A stretch of 64,000 bases of DNA from Litoribrevibacter albus (GTDB lineage: Bacteria > Pseudomonadota > Gammaproteobacteria > Pseudomonadales > Litoribrevibacteraceae): contig NZ_BSNM01000011.1 in the NCBI RefSeq assembly GCF_030159995.1, positions 186,001-250,000 on the forward strand, written 5' to 3'. Numbering within the stretch: the first letter of the stretch is position 1; each line of letters begins with the position of its first letter. The notes beneath the pieces are model-generated. The model did not search any database and was not told the origin of the DNA. It was given only the letters and a program-made list of their open reading frames with translations. The position numbers were made by a program, and so were the translations under genes. Positions 27,493 through 36,359 of this stretch are shown here, in pieces.

Positions 27493-29368
27493 TTGGGATC
27501 GTTAATGTAAATGCGGCCCCCCGTGATTGGTCATCATCAATAGAGATCTTACCTCCCAGCTTTTCTTCCAACTGTGTTTTTACAATGTACATTCCCAAAC
27601 CGGTCCCGCCTTTGCCGCGTTCGGTTGTAAAGAAAGGCTCAAAGACATGCTCGATCACGTTGGTTTTCAGACCTTTACCATTATCAGCGTAGTGAATCAA
27701 AACCTCATCGCCTTCTAAACGAGCGGTCAGGTAAATTTTCCTTTCTTTAATGTCTTTAAAGGCATGGCACATAGAGTTCAAAAGTAAATTCGACAGGACT
27801 TGGTACAAGGCTCCGGGATTGATTTCCAAAGCGATGTTTTCCGGGATATCCAGCTCCACATGAATACCAGACTTGCTCAGCGTAGGGGTCAGTGTATTGA
27901 GAATATCCTGAATGTACTCGTGTAAAAGCACATATCGCTGTTCATTGGCCGCCTGATCCGACACCACCAATTTAAAACTGGTGAGCAGTTGTTCAATACG
28001 CTGCAATCCATTCAATACCAGCTGATTGCATTCTTTTACCTGGTTCAATCCCATTTCCAGATCGTTTTTTGTGATAGAACCATTTTGAAATTTTTGTTCA
28101 AGCTCTTCGATGCAATTGTCTAACCCTGTGATCCCGGTAATACCAATACCGACCGGGGTATTAATTTCATGGAAGGTACCCGCCATTAGTAAGCCGAGAG
28201 AGGCCAACTTATCTTTCTCAACCAACTGCTGCTGAGACGCCTTCATTTCATCAATCGCATCTTTCAACTGCTCATTTGAGAGTCGTAACTCTGCCGTCTG
28301 GCTATTTACTTCCTGAGCAAGATCATGAGTAAAGTTTTGGCTCTCTTTGACCGTTCTGTAACTGTAAATCGCCACACACACAATTGCCCCGGACAGCAGC
28401 ATCAAACTCAGATAAAACCCTGTCCGTCGTTCAGCCCGATGCATTTCGGCACGTATTTCAATGTCCTGCATCCGCTCCACCGCCAACGCATCAATCAATC
28501 CGATTCGTTGCGTAGCCTTTTCGAACCACTCACCAGGGGTCATGTTTTCAGGATGGATAGCAGAATGAAGCGTGCTGATGGCGGCCTCTTCGATGGCTGT
28601 CACTTCTTGATATACAGGGGTTTCTATTAGCTGATGTAGAGCCGACTTCCCTTTGAAATTAGGATTCTGCTCCAGCCGGGAAAGATGATCAAAGTAGGAC
28701 GCCTGAAACCAGATCACATCTGAATACTGAGATACATTGGCGTAGTGACTTGCGAAAACACCGTTTAAACGCCCACGAATTTGTCCTGCACGCTCCTTCA
28801 TCCAAAGAAGATCCAGAAGGTGCAACAAGTCCCGGGCGAGTTCTGTGCCATTGATTCGATCTATTGAAAGCTGAATCGTATTTAACGCAAGACCAGTGAC
28901 GTCAGAGTAGCTTTCAAAAAAGCTGTCCTGAGCATCCAGGCGATCCACATTCAGGCGTATTTCTCTGAGCATGAGATGACGATGAAATAGCTGCTGCAAT
29001 GCTTGATGCGTATGCTCGTCAATGGAATTACTGTGGGTCTGAGTGTGTTTCAACAGCTTTTCGTAAGACTGATCGACGAGTGCTCGTTGTGCCTTCATCT
29101 GTTGTTGAAATTCGGTATGGTCGCTGGCAATAAATCCTTCGGTGTAGCCTCGCTCTTTAGCCAACGCATCCAGATACATCATCACTGGTTTCGAGTGTTC
29201 GACCACATCAACCACTGACTTCCAGACTTTCTGTTCCTTCCACAACCACTCCATCACCTGGAAAGACACCAAACACAGCAAAAACAACGGTAACACCACC
29301 AGAGTAATCAGCTGATACCAATAGTGGGGCCGAGCATGTGATTCATCTTTATGAAAGTTGGACGTCAT
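27476..29368 (-). CDS. Sensor histidine kinase with NIT-type periplasmic domain
   Basis: A 630-residue membrane kinase. Two helices (about 19-38 and 323-341) enclose a periplasmic domain with the nitrate/nitrite-sensor (NIT) hallmarks LAKERGYTEGF and WMKERAGQIRGRLNGVFAS. A coiled coil (about 355-390) leads to an unusual H-box GTFHEINTPVGIG (His400), of the kind found in kinases that lack a classical HAMP-HisKA arrangement. The ATPase domain has LLNSMCHAF (N box), YADNGKGLK (G1) and GKGGTGLGMYIVK (G2). No response regulator gene is adjacent. The NIT domain was named for nitrate sensing, but most members have untested ligands. Confidence 0.9.
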   Translation of the reverse strand: MTSNFHKDESHARPHYWYQLITLVVLPLFLLCLVSFQVMEWLWKEQKVWKSVVDVVEHSKPVMMYLDALAKERGYTEGFIASDHTEFQQQMKAQRALVDQSYEKLLKHTQTHSNSIDEHTHQALQQLFHRHLMLREIRLNVDRLDAQDSFFESYSDVTGLALNTIQLSIDRINGTELARDLLHLLDLLWMKERAGQIRGRLNGVFASHYANVSQYSDVIWFQASYFDHLSRLEQNPNFKGKSALHQLIETPVYQEVTAIEEAAISTLHSAIHPENMTPGEWFEKATQRIGLIDALAVERMQDIEIRAEMHRAERRTGFYLSLMLLSGAIVCVAIYSYRTVKESQNFTHDLAQEVNSQTAELRLSNEQLKDAIDEMKASQQQLVEKDKLASLGLLMAGTFHEINTPVGIGITGITGLDNCIEELEQKFQNGSITKNDLEMGLNQVKECNQLVLNGLQRIEQLLTSFKLVVSDQAANEQRYVLLHEYIQDILNTLTPTLSKSGIHVELDIPENIALEINPGALYQVLSNLLLNSMCHAFKDIKERKIYLTARLEGDEVLIHYADNGKGLKTNVIEHVFEPFFTTERGKGGTGLGMYIVKTQLEEKLGGKISIDDDQSRGAAFTLTIPTNHLS

Positions 29369-29555
29369 AACGCAAGCATTAACAAACCATAATCAGCTAA
29401 AAGACTAGACAAGTTGACGAAACTGCGCCATTAAAAGCATTGACTGTTCTTACCGCTGGTAGGATAGTTTGAAGATCTATTGCTGGCTTAATAAACAATG
29501 AATGCCTATCATTTCTGCCCGCACATTCCTGCTGTTTCTTTGATGGACTATTTGT

Positions 29556-30038
29556 ATGAGAACACCGCTTATTACGCGTGAAGGCTTTCAGAAGCTTAAA
29601 GCAGAATTGGATCATCTCTGGCGAGTTGAACGCCCTGAAATTACCGAAAAAGTCGCTTGGGCGGCCAGCCTTGGGGATCGTTCCGAAAATGCAGACTACA
29701 AAGAAAACAAACGAAAGCTGCGCTCAATCGATCGACGAGTACGCTATCTCAGCAAACAAATTGAAAACCTGAAAGTGGTCGATTACGGCCCGGAGCAAGA
29801 AGGAAAAGTATTTTTTGGCGCCTGGGTTGAGGTAGAGAATGAAGACGGGGAAACCAAGACCTTTCGTATCGCCGGCTACGATGAGATTTTTGATCGCAAT
29901 GATTACATCTCGATTGATACCCCAATGGCCAGAGCACTGGTTGGAAAGGCCGTTGATGACGAAGTATTGGTGAGAACGCCTGAAGGTGAGAAAATTTGGT
30001 ACGTCAATTCGATCACGTATCAATCCGATCCAAAATAA
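29556..30038 (+). CDS. greB: Transcription elongation factor GreB
   Basis: A 160-residue Gre factor that rescues backtracked RNA polymerase by stimulating transcript cleavage. The N-terminal coiled coil starts TPLITREGFQKLKAELDHLW and carries the acidic tip LGDRSENADYKENK. The C-terminal FKBP-like domain has SIDTPMARALVGKAVDDEV. The basic coiled-coil face and the RRVRYLSKQIENLKVVD segment distinguish GreB from GreA. Monocistronic, convergent with the formaldehyde-detoxification operon. Confidence 0.95.
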   Translation: MRTPLITREGFQKLKAELDHLWRVERPEITEKVAWAASLGDRSENADYKENKRKLRSIDRRVRYLSKQIENLKVVDYGPEQEGKVFFGAWVEVENEDGETKTFRIAGYDEIFDRNDYISIDTPMARALVGKAVDDEVLVRTPEGEKIWYVNSITYQSDPK

Positions 30039-30067
30039 AACAACTCGTCTATAAAAAATTCATTTCG

Positions 30068-30097
30068 AAAAAGTGCGCCTGTCGATGACAGGCACAC
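30068..30097 (-). terminator. Rho-independent terminator of the frm operon
   Basis: GTGCGCCTGTC (30073-30083) and GACAGGCACAC (30087-30097) form a stem with one mismatch and a 3-nt loop. On the minus strand it is followed by a T-run (AAAAA at 30068-30072 in plus sense), so it terminates transcripts from the frmA-hydrolase operon. Confidence 0.75.
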
Positions 30098-30157
30098 AGT
30101 ATTCAAAACAACATACTTTACACAAAGAAAGAGTACAGAGAGCCTGAGTAAGGCTCA

Positions 30158-31036
30158 TTAGCCTTCACCCTGGGTTAAATACTTCGCATGAAATTTTAAA
30201 TGGTCTTCAATGAAACTTTGGATGAAAAAATAGCTGTGGTCATAGCCTGGTTGCATCCTTAGCTCTAACTGAGCCTGTGCTGCTCCAGCGGCTGACTGTA
30301 AGTGCTCAGGCTTTAATTGCTCTTCCAAAAAACCATCACTGTCCCCCTGATCTACCAGAATCGGCAAGGCACAACCGTTACTCTCTAATAGAGAGCAGGC
30401 ATCATAAGCTTTCCACGTATCCTGATCTGGCCCCAGATAGTTAGTGAACGCCTTTTGTCCCCAAGGGCATTTCATTGGATTGGTAATCGGACTGAACGCC
30501 GATATAGACTGGTAACGATCTGCATTCTTAATACCGATCGTCAACGCACCGTGCCCACCCATGCTGTGTCCGCTGATGGATCTAAGGGATGAGACAGGAA
30601 ACGTCGCCTCAATCAACGCAGGCAGTTCGTTCACCACATAGTCATACATATGGTAGTGCTCGGACCAAGGCGCCTGAGTCGCATTCAGATAAAAGCCAGC
30701 GCCTAGTCCAAAGTCGTAAGCTCCATCAGGATCATCCGGCACGGACTCTCCACGAGGGCTGGTATCCGGTGCAACAATGGCAATCCCCAATTCTTCCGCC
30801 ATCCGAAACGCGCCGGCTTTTTGCATGAAGTTTTCATCAGTGCAGGTTAGCCCGGACAACCAATAGAGCACCGGAACCGGCGTGTCTTGAGTAGCGCAGG
30901 AAGGTAAGAAAATAGCAAACCGCATCTCACATCCCAACACCAGAGATGAATGACGATATTGCTTGTGCCAACCGTTAAAAACCTTGGCCTGACTTACATG
31001 TTCAATGTCCATAGTCATATCCGTGCGGGCGCCCAT
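30158..31036 (-). CDS. fghA: S-formylglutathione hydrolase
   Basis: Serine hydrolase that releases formate and glutathione from S-formylglutathione, the second step of glutathione-dependent formaldehyde detoxification. It is about 286-292 residues. Motifs are YWLSGLTCTDENFMQKAGA, the nucleophile elbow GHSMGGHGALT, ALPILVDQGDSDGFL (Asp) and PGYDHSYFFI (His). The frame begins at ATG 31036, 14 bases after the frmA stop with a GGTAGGG site between; ATGs at 31018 and 31012 (MDIEHVSQAK) also fit family alignments. Transcribed with frmA. The 31036 ATG lies in a hairpin loop described separately. Confidence 0.93.
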   Translation of the reverse strand: MGARTDMTMDIEHVSQAKVFNGWHKQYRHSSLVLGCEMRFAIFLPSCATQDTPVPVLYWLSGLTCTDENFMQKAGAFRMAEELGIAIVAPDTSPRGESVPDDPDGAYDFGLGAGFYLNATQAPWSEHYHMYDYVVNELPALIEATFPVSSLRSISGHSMGGHGALTIGIKNADRYQSISAFSPITNPMKCPWGQKAFTNYLGPDQDTWKAYDACSLLESNGCALPILVDQGDSDGFLEEQLKPEHLQSAAGAAQAQLELRMQPGYDHSYFFIQSFIEDHLKFHAKYLTQGEG

Positions 31037-31044
31037 AGGCGCCC
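31027..31044 (-). promoter_or_regulatory. Hairpin placing the hydrolase start codon in its loop
   Basis: GGGCGCC (31027-31033) and GGCGCCC (31038-31044) form a perfect 7-bp, all-GC stem with a 4-nt loop. In the transcript the loop is UAUG and contains the ATG at 31036-31034. Such a structure in the 14-bp frmA-fghA gap could limit de novo initiation and force translational coupling with frmA, or direct initiation to a downstream ATG. Confidence 0.5.
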
Positions 31045-31050
31045 TACCCC

Positions 31051-32214
<1,164 letters not shown>

Positions 32215-32278
32215 CTAACAATGAATGAGCAGTATATTTATTTCCATAAAAATAATAATCAGCAATAATTGAAAATAT

Positions 32279-32298
32279 TTATTACATATATGAAATAA
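32279..32298. promoter_or_regulatory. Near-perfect 20-bp palindrome before the LysR gene
   Basis: TTATTACATATATGAAATAA is symmetric in 18 of 20 positions about 32288/32289. It ends 5 bases before the LysR ATG and lies about 100 bp before frmA. No Shine-Dalgarno sequence precedes that ATG, so a bound regulator here would block initiation. It is a good candidate for the autoregulatory operator of the LysR protein and the divergent frmA promoter. Confidence 0.5.
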
Positions 32299-32303
32299 TT
32301 GTT

Positions 32304-33173
32304 ATGACGTGTTGGGATGGAATCAGCGAGTTTGTCTGTGTCATTGAACAGAAAGGTTTCACCGCCGCTGCGCAAAGACTGAAAACCTCACCGGCCCAGA
32401 TAAGCCGTAAAGTGGCAGCGCTTGAAGCCCGGTTAGCGGTTAAACTGATTAATCGTACCACTCGAAAGGTGTCTTTAACCGAAGCAGGCCAGTTGTATTA
32501 TCAAGAGTGCAAAGCCTTGGTAAGCGGGCTCGAAAACGCGGATCTCCTTGTCAGTCAAATGCAATCCAAACCCAAAGGCCTGATTAAACTGACGGCACCC
32601 GTTACTTATGGAGAACAAATCATTGCGCCCTTGGTCAATGATTTTCTGGTGAAGTACCCGGACTTGGAAGTGGAGTTAATCCTCACTAACCAAAAACTGG
32701 ATCTAATAGATCAAGGCATCGACTTGGCGATTCGGCTAGGACAATTAAAGGATTCCAGCTTTATTGCCAAACGCCTGGCCAACCGAAGACTCCATGTCTG
32801 TGCTACGCCCAAATACCTGGATCAATGTGGAACGCCTTACGCACTGTCAGAACTCAGTCAACATAATTGTCTGATGGGCACACTGGAACAGTGGCGTTTT
32901 AAAGAAGCCGGTAAAACGAGGAATCTGAGTGTCCACGGCAGAATCAAATGCAACAGTGGCCCGGCGCTATTAGACGCAGCTCGTAAACATTTAGGATTGG
33001 CGCAACTACCTGATTTCTACGTTGCACCATTGCTGGCCTCAGGCGAACTGGTTGAAGTACTTTCTTCTTATCAGGACGACTCGGAAGCCGTTTGGGCACT
33101 GTACCCGCAAAGGCAATACCTCTCCCCTAAAATGCAGGTACTCCTTGCGTATATTTCAGAACAACTGGCGTAG
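32304..33173 (+). CDS. LysR-family regulator, probable frm regulator
   Basis: A 289-residue LysR regulator of the AaeR/CrgA-like group, with FVCVIEQKGFTAAAQRL, TSPAQISRKVAALEARLAVK and LINRTTRKVSLTEAG in the winged HTH and the effector domain opening GLIKLTAPVTYGEQIIAPLV. It is divergent from frmA by 119 bp, the usual position for a formaldehyde- or aldehyde-responsive LysR activator of this operon; the role is inferred from position. The start has no clear ribosome site. Confidence 0.92.
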   Translation: MTCWDGISEFVCVIEQKGFTAAAQRLKTSPAQISRKVAALEARLAVKLINRTTRKVSLTEAGQLYYQECKALVSGLENADLLVSQMQSKPKGLIKLTAPVTYGEQIIAPLVNDFLVKYPDLEVELILTNQKLDLIDQGIDLAIRLGQLKDSSFIAKRLANRRLHVCATPKYLDQCGTPYALSELSQHNCLMGTLEQWRFKEAGKTRNLSVHGRIKCNSGPALLDAARKHLGLAQLPDFYVAPLLASGELVEVLSSYQDDSEAVWALYPQRQYLSPKMQVLLAYISEQLA

Positions 33174-33207
33174 CTGGATGCTCTTCTGGAAAGGAAATAT
33201 TGATCTC

Positions 33208-33639
33208 TCAGAGTTCGACCTCAGTACACATCCCCTTGAATGTGAACACGATCTGGCGCTCCAAATTCGAACCGTAGGCTTTTTGAATAATGTAAGTAAA
33301 AAGATGATCTTTGGTCATATAAAAGACGCCATAAAACCCCTCTTTGGGTTCGCAGCGATATTGGCTTTGGCAGTTGGCAAAAATGGGTTCAGAATCATCA
33401 TTCTCCCATACCTGCCATTGCCCGGTTTTATTTGTCAGCATTAACTTTAAGGAAGAAACATCGTACAGATTGGCCGCAATATTCCCTTTTCCGGTATGCT
33501 CAATACCCGCCCCCGCCTCGGCCTGGCATTGATAGGTAAACTCATCCAGCGCCATCGTCATAGAACTAAACATCACTAGCAACACGACAAGCCCATTACA
33601 GACACAGTTCCGAGTCGAGCAAGTAGTATCAACAAACAT
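33208..33639 (-). CDS. Exported hypothetical protein
   Basis: A 143-residue protein with a hydrophobic N-terminal segment (GLVVLLVMFSSMTMALDE, residues 16-33) that looks like a Sec signal peptide cleaved near ALD. The mature part has about four cysteines (FTYQCQAEAG, FANCQSQYRCEPKEG, GMCTEVEL), consistent with periplasmic disulphides, and beta-rich character. I recognise no domain. Convergent with the LysR gene, 34 bp apart. Confidence 0.7.
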   Translation of the reverse strand: MFVDTTCSTRNCVCNGLVVLLVMFSSMTMALDEFTYQCQAEAGAGIEHTGKGNIAANLYDVSSLKLMLTNKTGQWQVWENDDSEPIFANCQSQYRCEPKEGFYGVFYMTKDHLFTYIIQKAYGSNLERQIVFTFKGMCTEVEL

Positions 33640-33736
33640 ACAACAACCCTACAACAAAGGATGTACGGTGATACATCCACAGAGGTTAACTGTTCCCTAC
33701 TAAGGTCTTACCTTATTCCAGTCTAGCAAAGTCCAA

Positions 33737-34714
33737 TCAGCTAGCGGATTTCCTACCCTTCGAATCGCAATTACCATCCTTACAAATTCGTTGTTCGAGC
33801 ATTTTATAATGTAGCTCAGCATGTTCTTTTACAAAGCAACTTACATGCTTTCTCAACCACTTTAACCCCGGATCATGTTCCTGACGTTTATGCCAACACA
33901 AGGACAATTGAGGTGCCATCACTTCCAGGGGAGGCTGAACCACAGCTAACTCTTTATTAAAGATAGCATTCTCAATGGTGGTGGACGGCATCATTGCGAT
34001 GAGATCACTTTGTTTCAGCAAAGGGGTAACTGCAGAAAAGTGATTCACCGACATTGCAATACGACGCTTTAATCCGTGCTGAACCAATACCTGATCTGTC
34101 ACTCCTGTGGTATCCCCAGACAAAGACACCAACAGATGATCTGCCGACGCAAACTCTTCCAAGGTTAAATCCGCTTTTGCCAAGGGATGGCCCTGTCTCA
34201 TCACACAGACATAACAAGGGGTGTAAAGATAATCGGTTTGGATGACGGAATCGCCCAGGACATTGGCACCGATCAGCATATCCACTTCGGCGGCATTCAA
34301 TAGATTACTGGCATTGGTGATCGTATAGGGAATGGCATGGACATTAATTCCAGGCGCTTCTGCTTCAATCAACTTTCGAAGTCTTGGCCATATCACATCC
34401 ACTAATGCATCAGCCGAAGCAATTCGAAACGTTCGGGTGGCAGAAGCAGGATCAAAACTGCCCTGATCAATCGCCTGTTCCAGATTATTTAAAGGTTCAC
34501 GAACTTGGGACCAAAGATTTTGAGCGTAAACCGTCGGACGAATGTTTCGGCCATCTTTTACAAACAATTCGTCTTTCCATACTGAGCGCATTCTGGACAA
34601 CGCATTCGACACAGCGGGCTGAGTCAATGCTAATCGATCAGCGGCCCTGGTTATTGACCCTTCGGTCATAATTGCGTCAAAAATTACCAGTAAATTTAGA
34701 TCCTGATGGCGCAT
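33737..34714 (-). CDS. LysR-family regulator of the NodD/MexT group, probable regulator of the efflux pump
   Basis: About 325 residues. The N-terminus MRHQDLNLLVIFDAIMTEGS, then LTQPAVSNALSRMRSVWKDE, is typical of the NodD/MexT/LeuO-type LysR branch. ATG 34714 is chosen because it gives the family-standard 'M..xDLNLL' start; the frame opens 11 codons earlier. It is divergent from a mexEF-type pump, as expected for a MexT-like activator, and an ATC-N9-GAT site lies in the shared promoter region. The C-terminus is unusually long and basic (GNCDSKGRKSAS). Confidence 0.9.
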   Translation of the reverse strand: MRHQDLNLLVIFDAIMTEGSITRAADRLALTQPAVSNALSRMRSVWKDELFVKDGRNIRPTVYAQNLWSQVREPLNNLEQAIDQGSFDPASATRTFRIASADALVDVIWPRLRKLIEAEAPGINVHAIPYTITNASNLLNAAEVDMLIGANVLGDSVIQTDYLYTPCYVCVMRQGHPLAKADLTLEEFASADHLLVSLSGDTTGVTDQVLVQHGLKRRIAMSVNHFSAVTPLLKQSDLIAMMPSTTIENAIFNKELAVVQPPLEVMAPQLSLCWHKRQEHDPGLKWLRKHVSCFVKEHAELHYKMLEQRICKDGNCDSKGRKSAS

Positions 34715-34788
34715 TTTCTTACTCTCGCTATACAAAAAACTCTCCAATTTTCCTGACCAAATAATTCATTTTCTATCCCATGAAAATA

Positions 34789-34811
34789 AATCATCAATTT
34801 TTATGATGATT
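34789..34811. promoter_or_regulatory. Nod-box-like LysR binding site in the efflux-pump promoter region
   Basis: AATCATCA (34789-34796) and TGATGATT (34804-34811) form a perfect 8-bp inverted repeat with a 7-nt spacer. It contains ATC-N9-GAT (34793-34807), the half-site layout reported for NodD and MexT. It sits between the divergent LysR and mexE-like genes, 85 bp before the adaptor start and 75 bp before the LysR start. Confidence 0.6.
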
Positions 34812-34895
34812 ACCATTAAAAAATATAATTATATTTATAGTTTTGCCAGTTGCATAATCCAATCCTTAGAAAAATATGATCTGGGGGGATCGAAT

Positions 34896-36209
34896 ATGCC
34901 ACTTCAACGTACTTTGAAGTTATTTGCAGTTATTACCAGTATGGCGGTGCTTAGTGCATGCAGCCAGGAACCAGCAGAGACTGAAGGGAAGCAAACGTCT
35001 CATCAGCCTCCCGCACCCACCGTAACCGTAGCGGAAGTTTTACATGAACGCCTCACCGAGTGGGATGAGTTCACAGGTCGCCTTGAAGCGCCTGAAAGTG
35101 TTGAGCTTCGTCCTCGTGTTTCAGGCTACATCGAACGCGTTGCCTTTGAAGAAGGTGCAATCGTTCACGCCGGTGATCCTTTGTTTTACATAGACAGCCG
35201 CTCATTCAAAACGGAAGTAAAACGTTTGAAAGCGGAACTGACCGACGCTCAAAGCCAGTTAAAACTGGCTGAATTAGCTTATAACCGCACCAAGCGTCTG
35301 ACATCTCAGAATGCTTTGTCTAAAGAAGATTACGACAACCGATTTGCCGAGCTTCAACAAGCGCGCGCGCACGTTCAATCAGTTGAAGCAGCTTTGGAAT
35401 TGTCTGAGCTAAACTTGAGCTATACCCGTGTCGAAGCACCGATCACAGGTCGTGTTTCCCGAGCGGAAGTCACCAAGGGCAACTATGTAGGCGCCGGTCA
35501 GACTATCCTAACCACACTGGTATCTACCGAGAAAGTGTACGCTTACTTCGATGCCGATGAGAATACGTACTTGAAGTACACCAGACTGGCTAAAGAAGGC
35601 AGCCGAGCGGACGATCGCGAATCTCATAACCCAGTTTTTATGGCTCTGGCTAATGAAAGCGACTACCCTCATCAAGGTCACATCGACTTTGTGGATAACC
35701 GCATCAATCCTGCAACCGGTACTATTCGTGGTCGGGCTGTATTCCAGAATGAAAGTGGCCTGTTCACACCAGGCTTGTTTACTCGCCTGCAACTGATCGG
35801 CAGTGCCAGCTATCAAGGCATTCTGATTGACGATAAAGCCATCGGTACAGATTTGAACAACAAGTTTGTTCTGGTTCTGGATCAAAACAACACCGTTCAA
35901 TATCGACCTGTTACCCTGGGTGAAAAAGTGAATGGTTTACGGATCATCTCTGATGGTTTACATCCAGGTGAGCGCATTGTTGTGAAAGGCTTACAGCGCG
36001 TTCGCCCTGGTACACCCGTCAACCCGGAAGTTGCCGAGATGGCCTCACCTGAGCAGTTAGCGCAATTACAGCGAATTCAGGCCAAGGTAGATCGCATCCT
36101 AATCGCATCTGGCCTGGAAGTACCTAACGCTGAAACTACAACATTGCTTACAGCACAGGTGCCTGCCAATCAAATCAATCAAGAAGCGCCAAAACAGGGT
36201 CATCTATAA
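34896..36209 (+). CDS. mexE: RND efflux periplasmic adaptor (MexE-type lipoprotein)
   Basis: Membrane-fusion protein linking an RND pump to an outer-membrane channel. About 437 residues from ATG 34896, preceded by GGGGGG; the frame opens 31 codons earlier without support. The lipobox is MAVLSAC (Cys near 21). The adaptor order is visible: barrel-sandwich half RLEAPESVELRPRVSGYIERV, alpha-hairpin (about 105-165, RLTSQNALSKEDYDNRFAEL), second lipoyl half LSYTRVEAPITGRVSRAEVT, beta-barrel and membrane-proximal domain ILIDDKAIGTDLNNKFVLVL. Upstream partner of the mexF gene, 150 bp apart. Confidence 0.93.
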   Translation: MPLQRTLKLFAVITSMAVLSACSQEPAETEGKQTSHQPPAPTVTVAEVLHERLTEWDEFTGRLEAPESVELRPRVSGYIERVAFEEGAIVHAGDPLFYIDSRSFKTEVKRLKAELTDAQSQLKLAELAYNRTKRLTSQNALSKEDYDNRFAELQQARAHVQSVEAALELSELNLSYTRVEAPITGRVSRAEVTKGNYVGAGQTILTTLVSTEKVYAYFDADENTYLKYTRLAKEGSRADDRESHNPVFMALANESDYPHQGHIDFVDNRINPATGTIRGRAVFQNESGLFTPGLFTRLQLIGSASYQGILIDDKAIGTDLNNKFVLVLDQNNTVQYRPVTLGEKVNGLRIISDGLHPGERIVVKGLQRVRPGTPVNPEVAEMASPEQLAQLQRIQAKVDRILIASGLEVPNAETTTLLTAQVPANQINQEAPKQGHL

Positions 36210-36359
36210 CCTCAACGGTAAGCATGACCTTTAGGAAGGAAAATAGAATTCGGTGCCACGTCGTTAGAGAAGTCTTATTCAACGACTTAATCATCGGGTT
36301 CTATTCCTTTCAGATCTAATCGCAGAGTAAACCTTTTCAGCTTTTTAAGAGAAGAGCGC

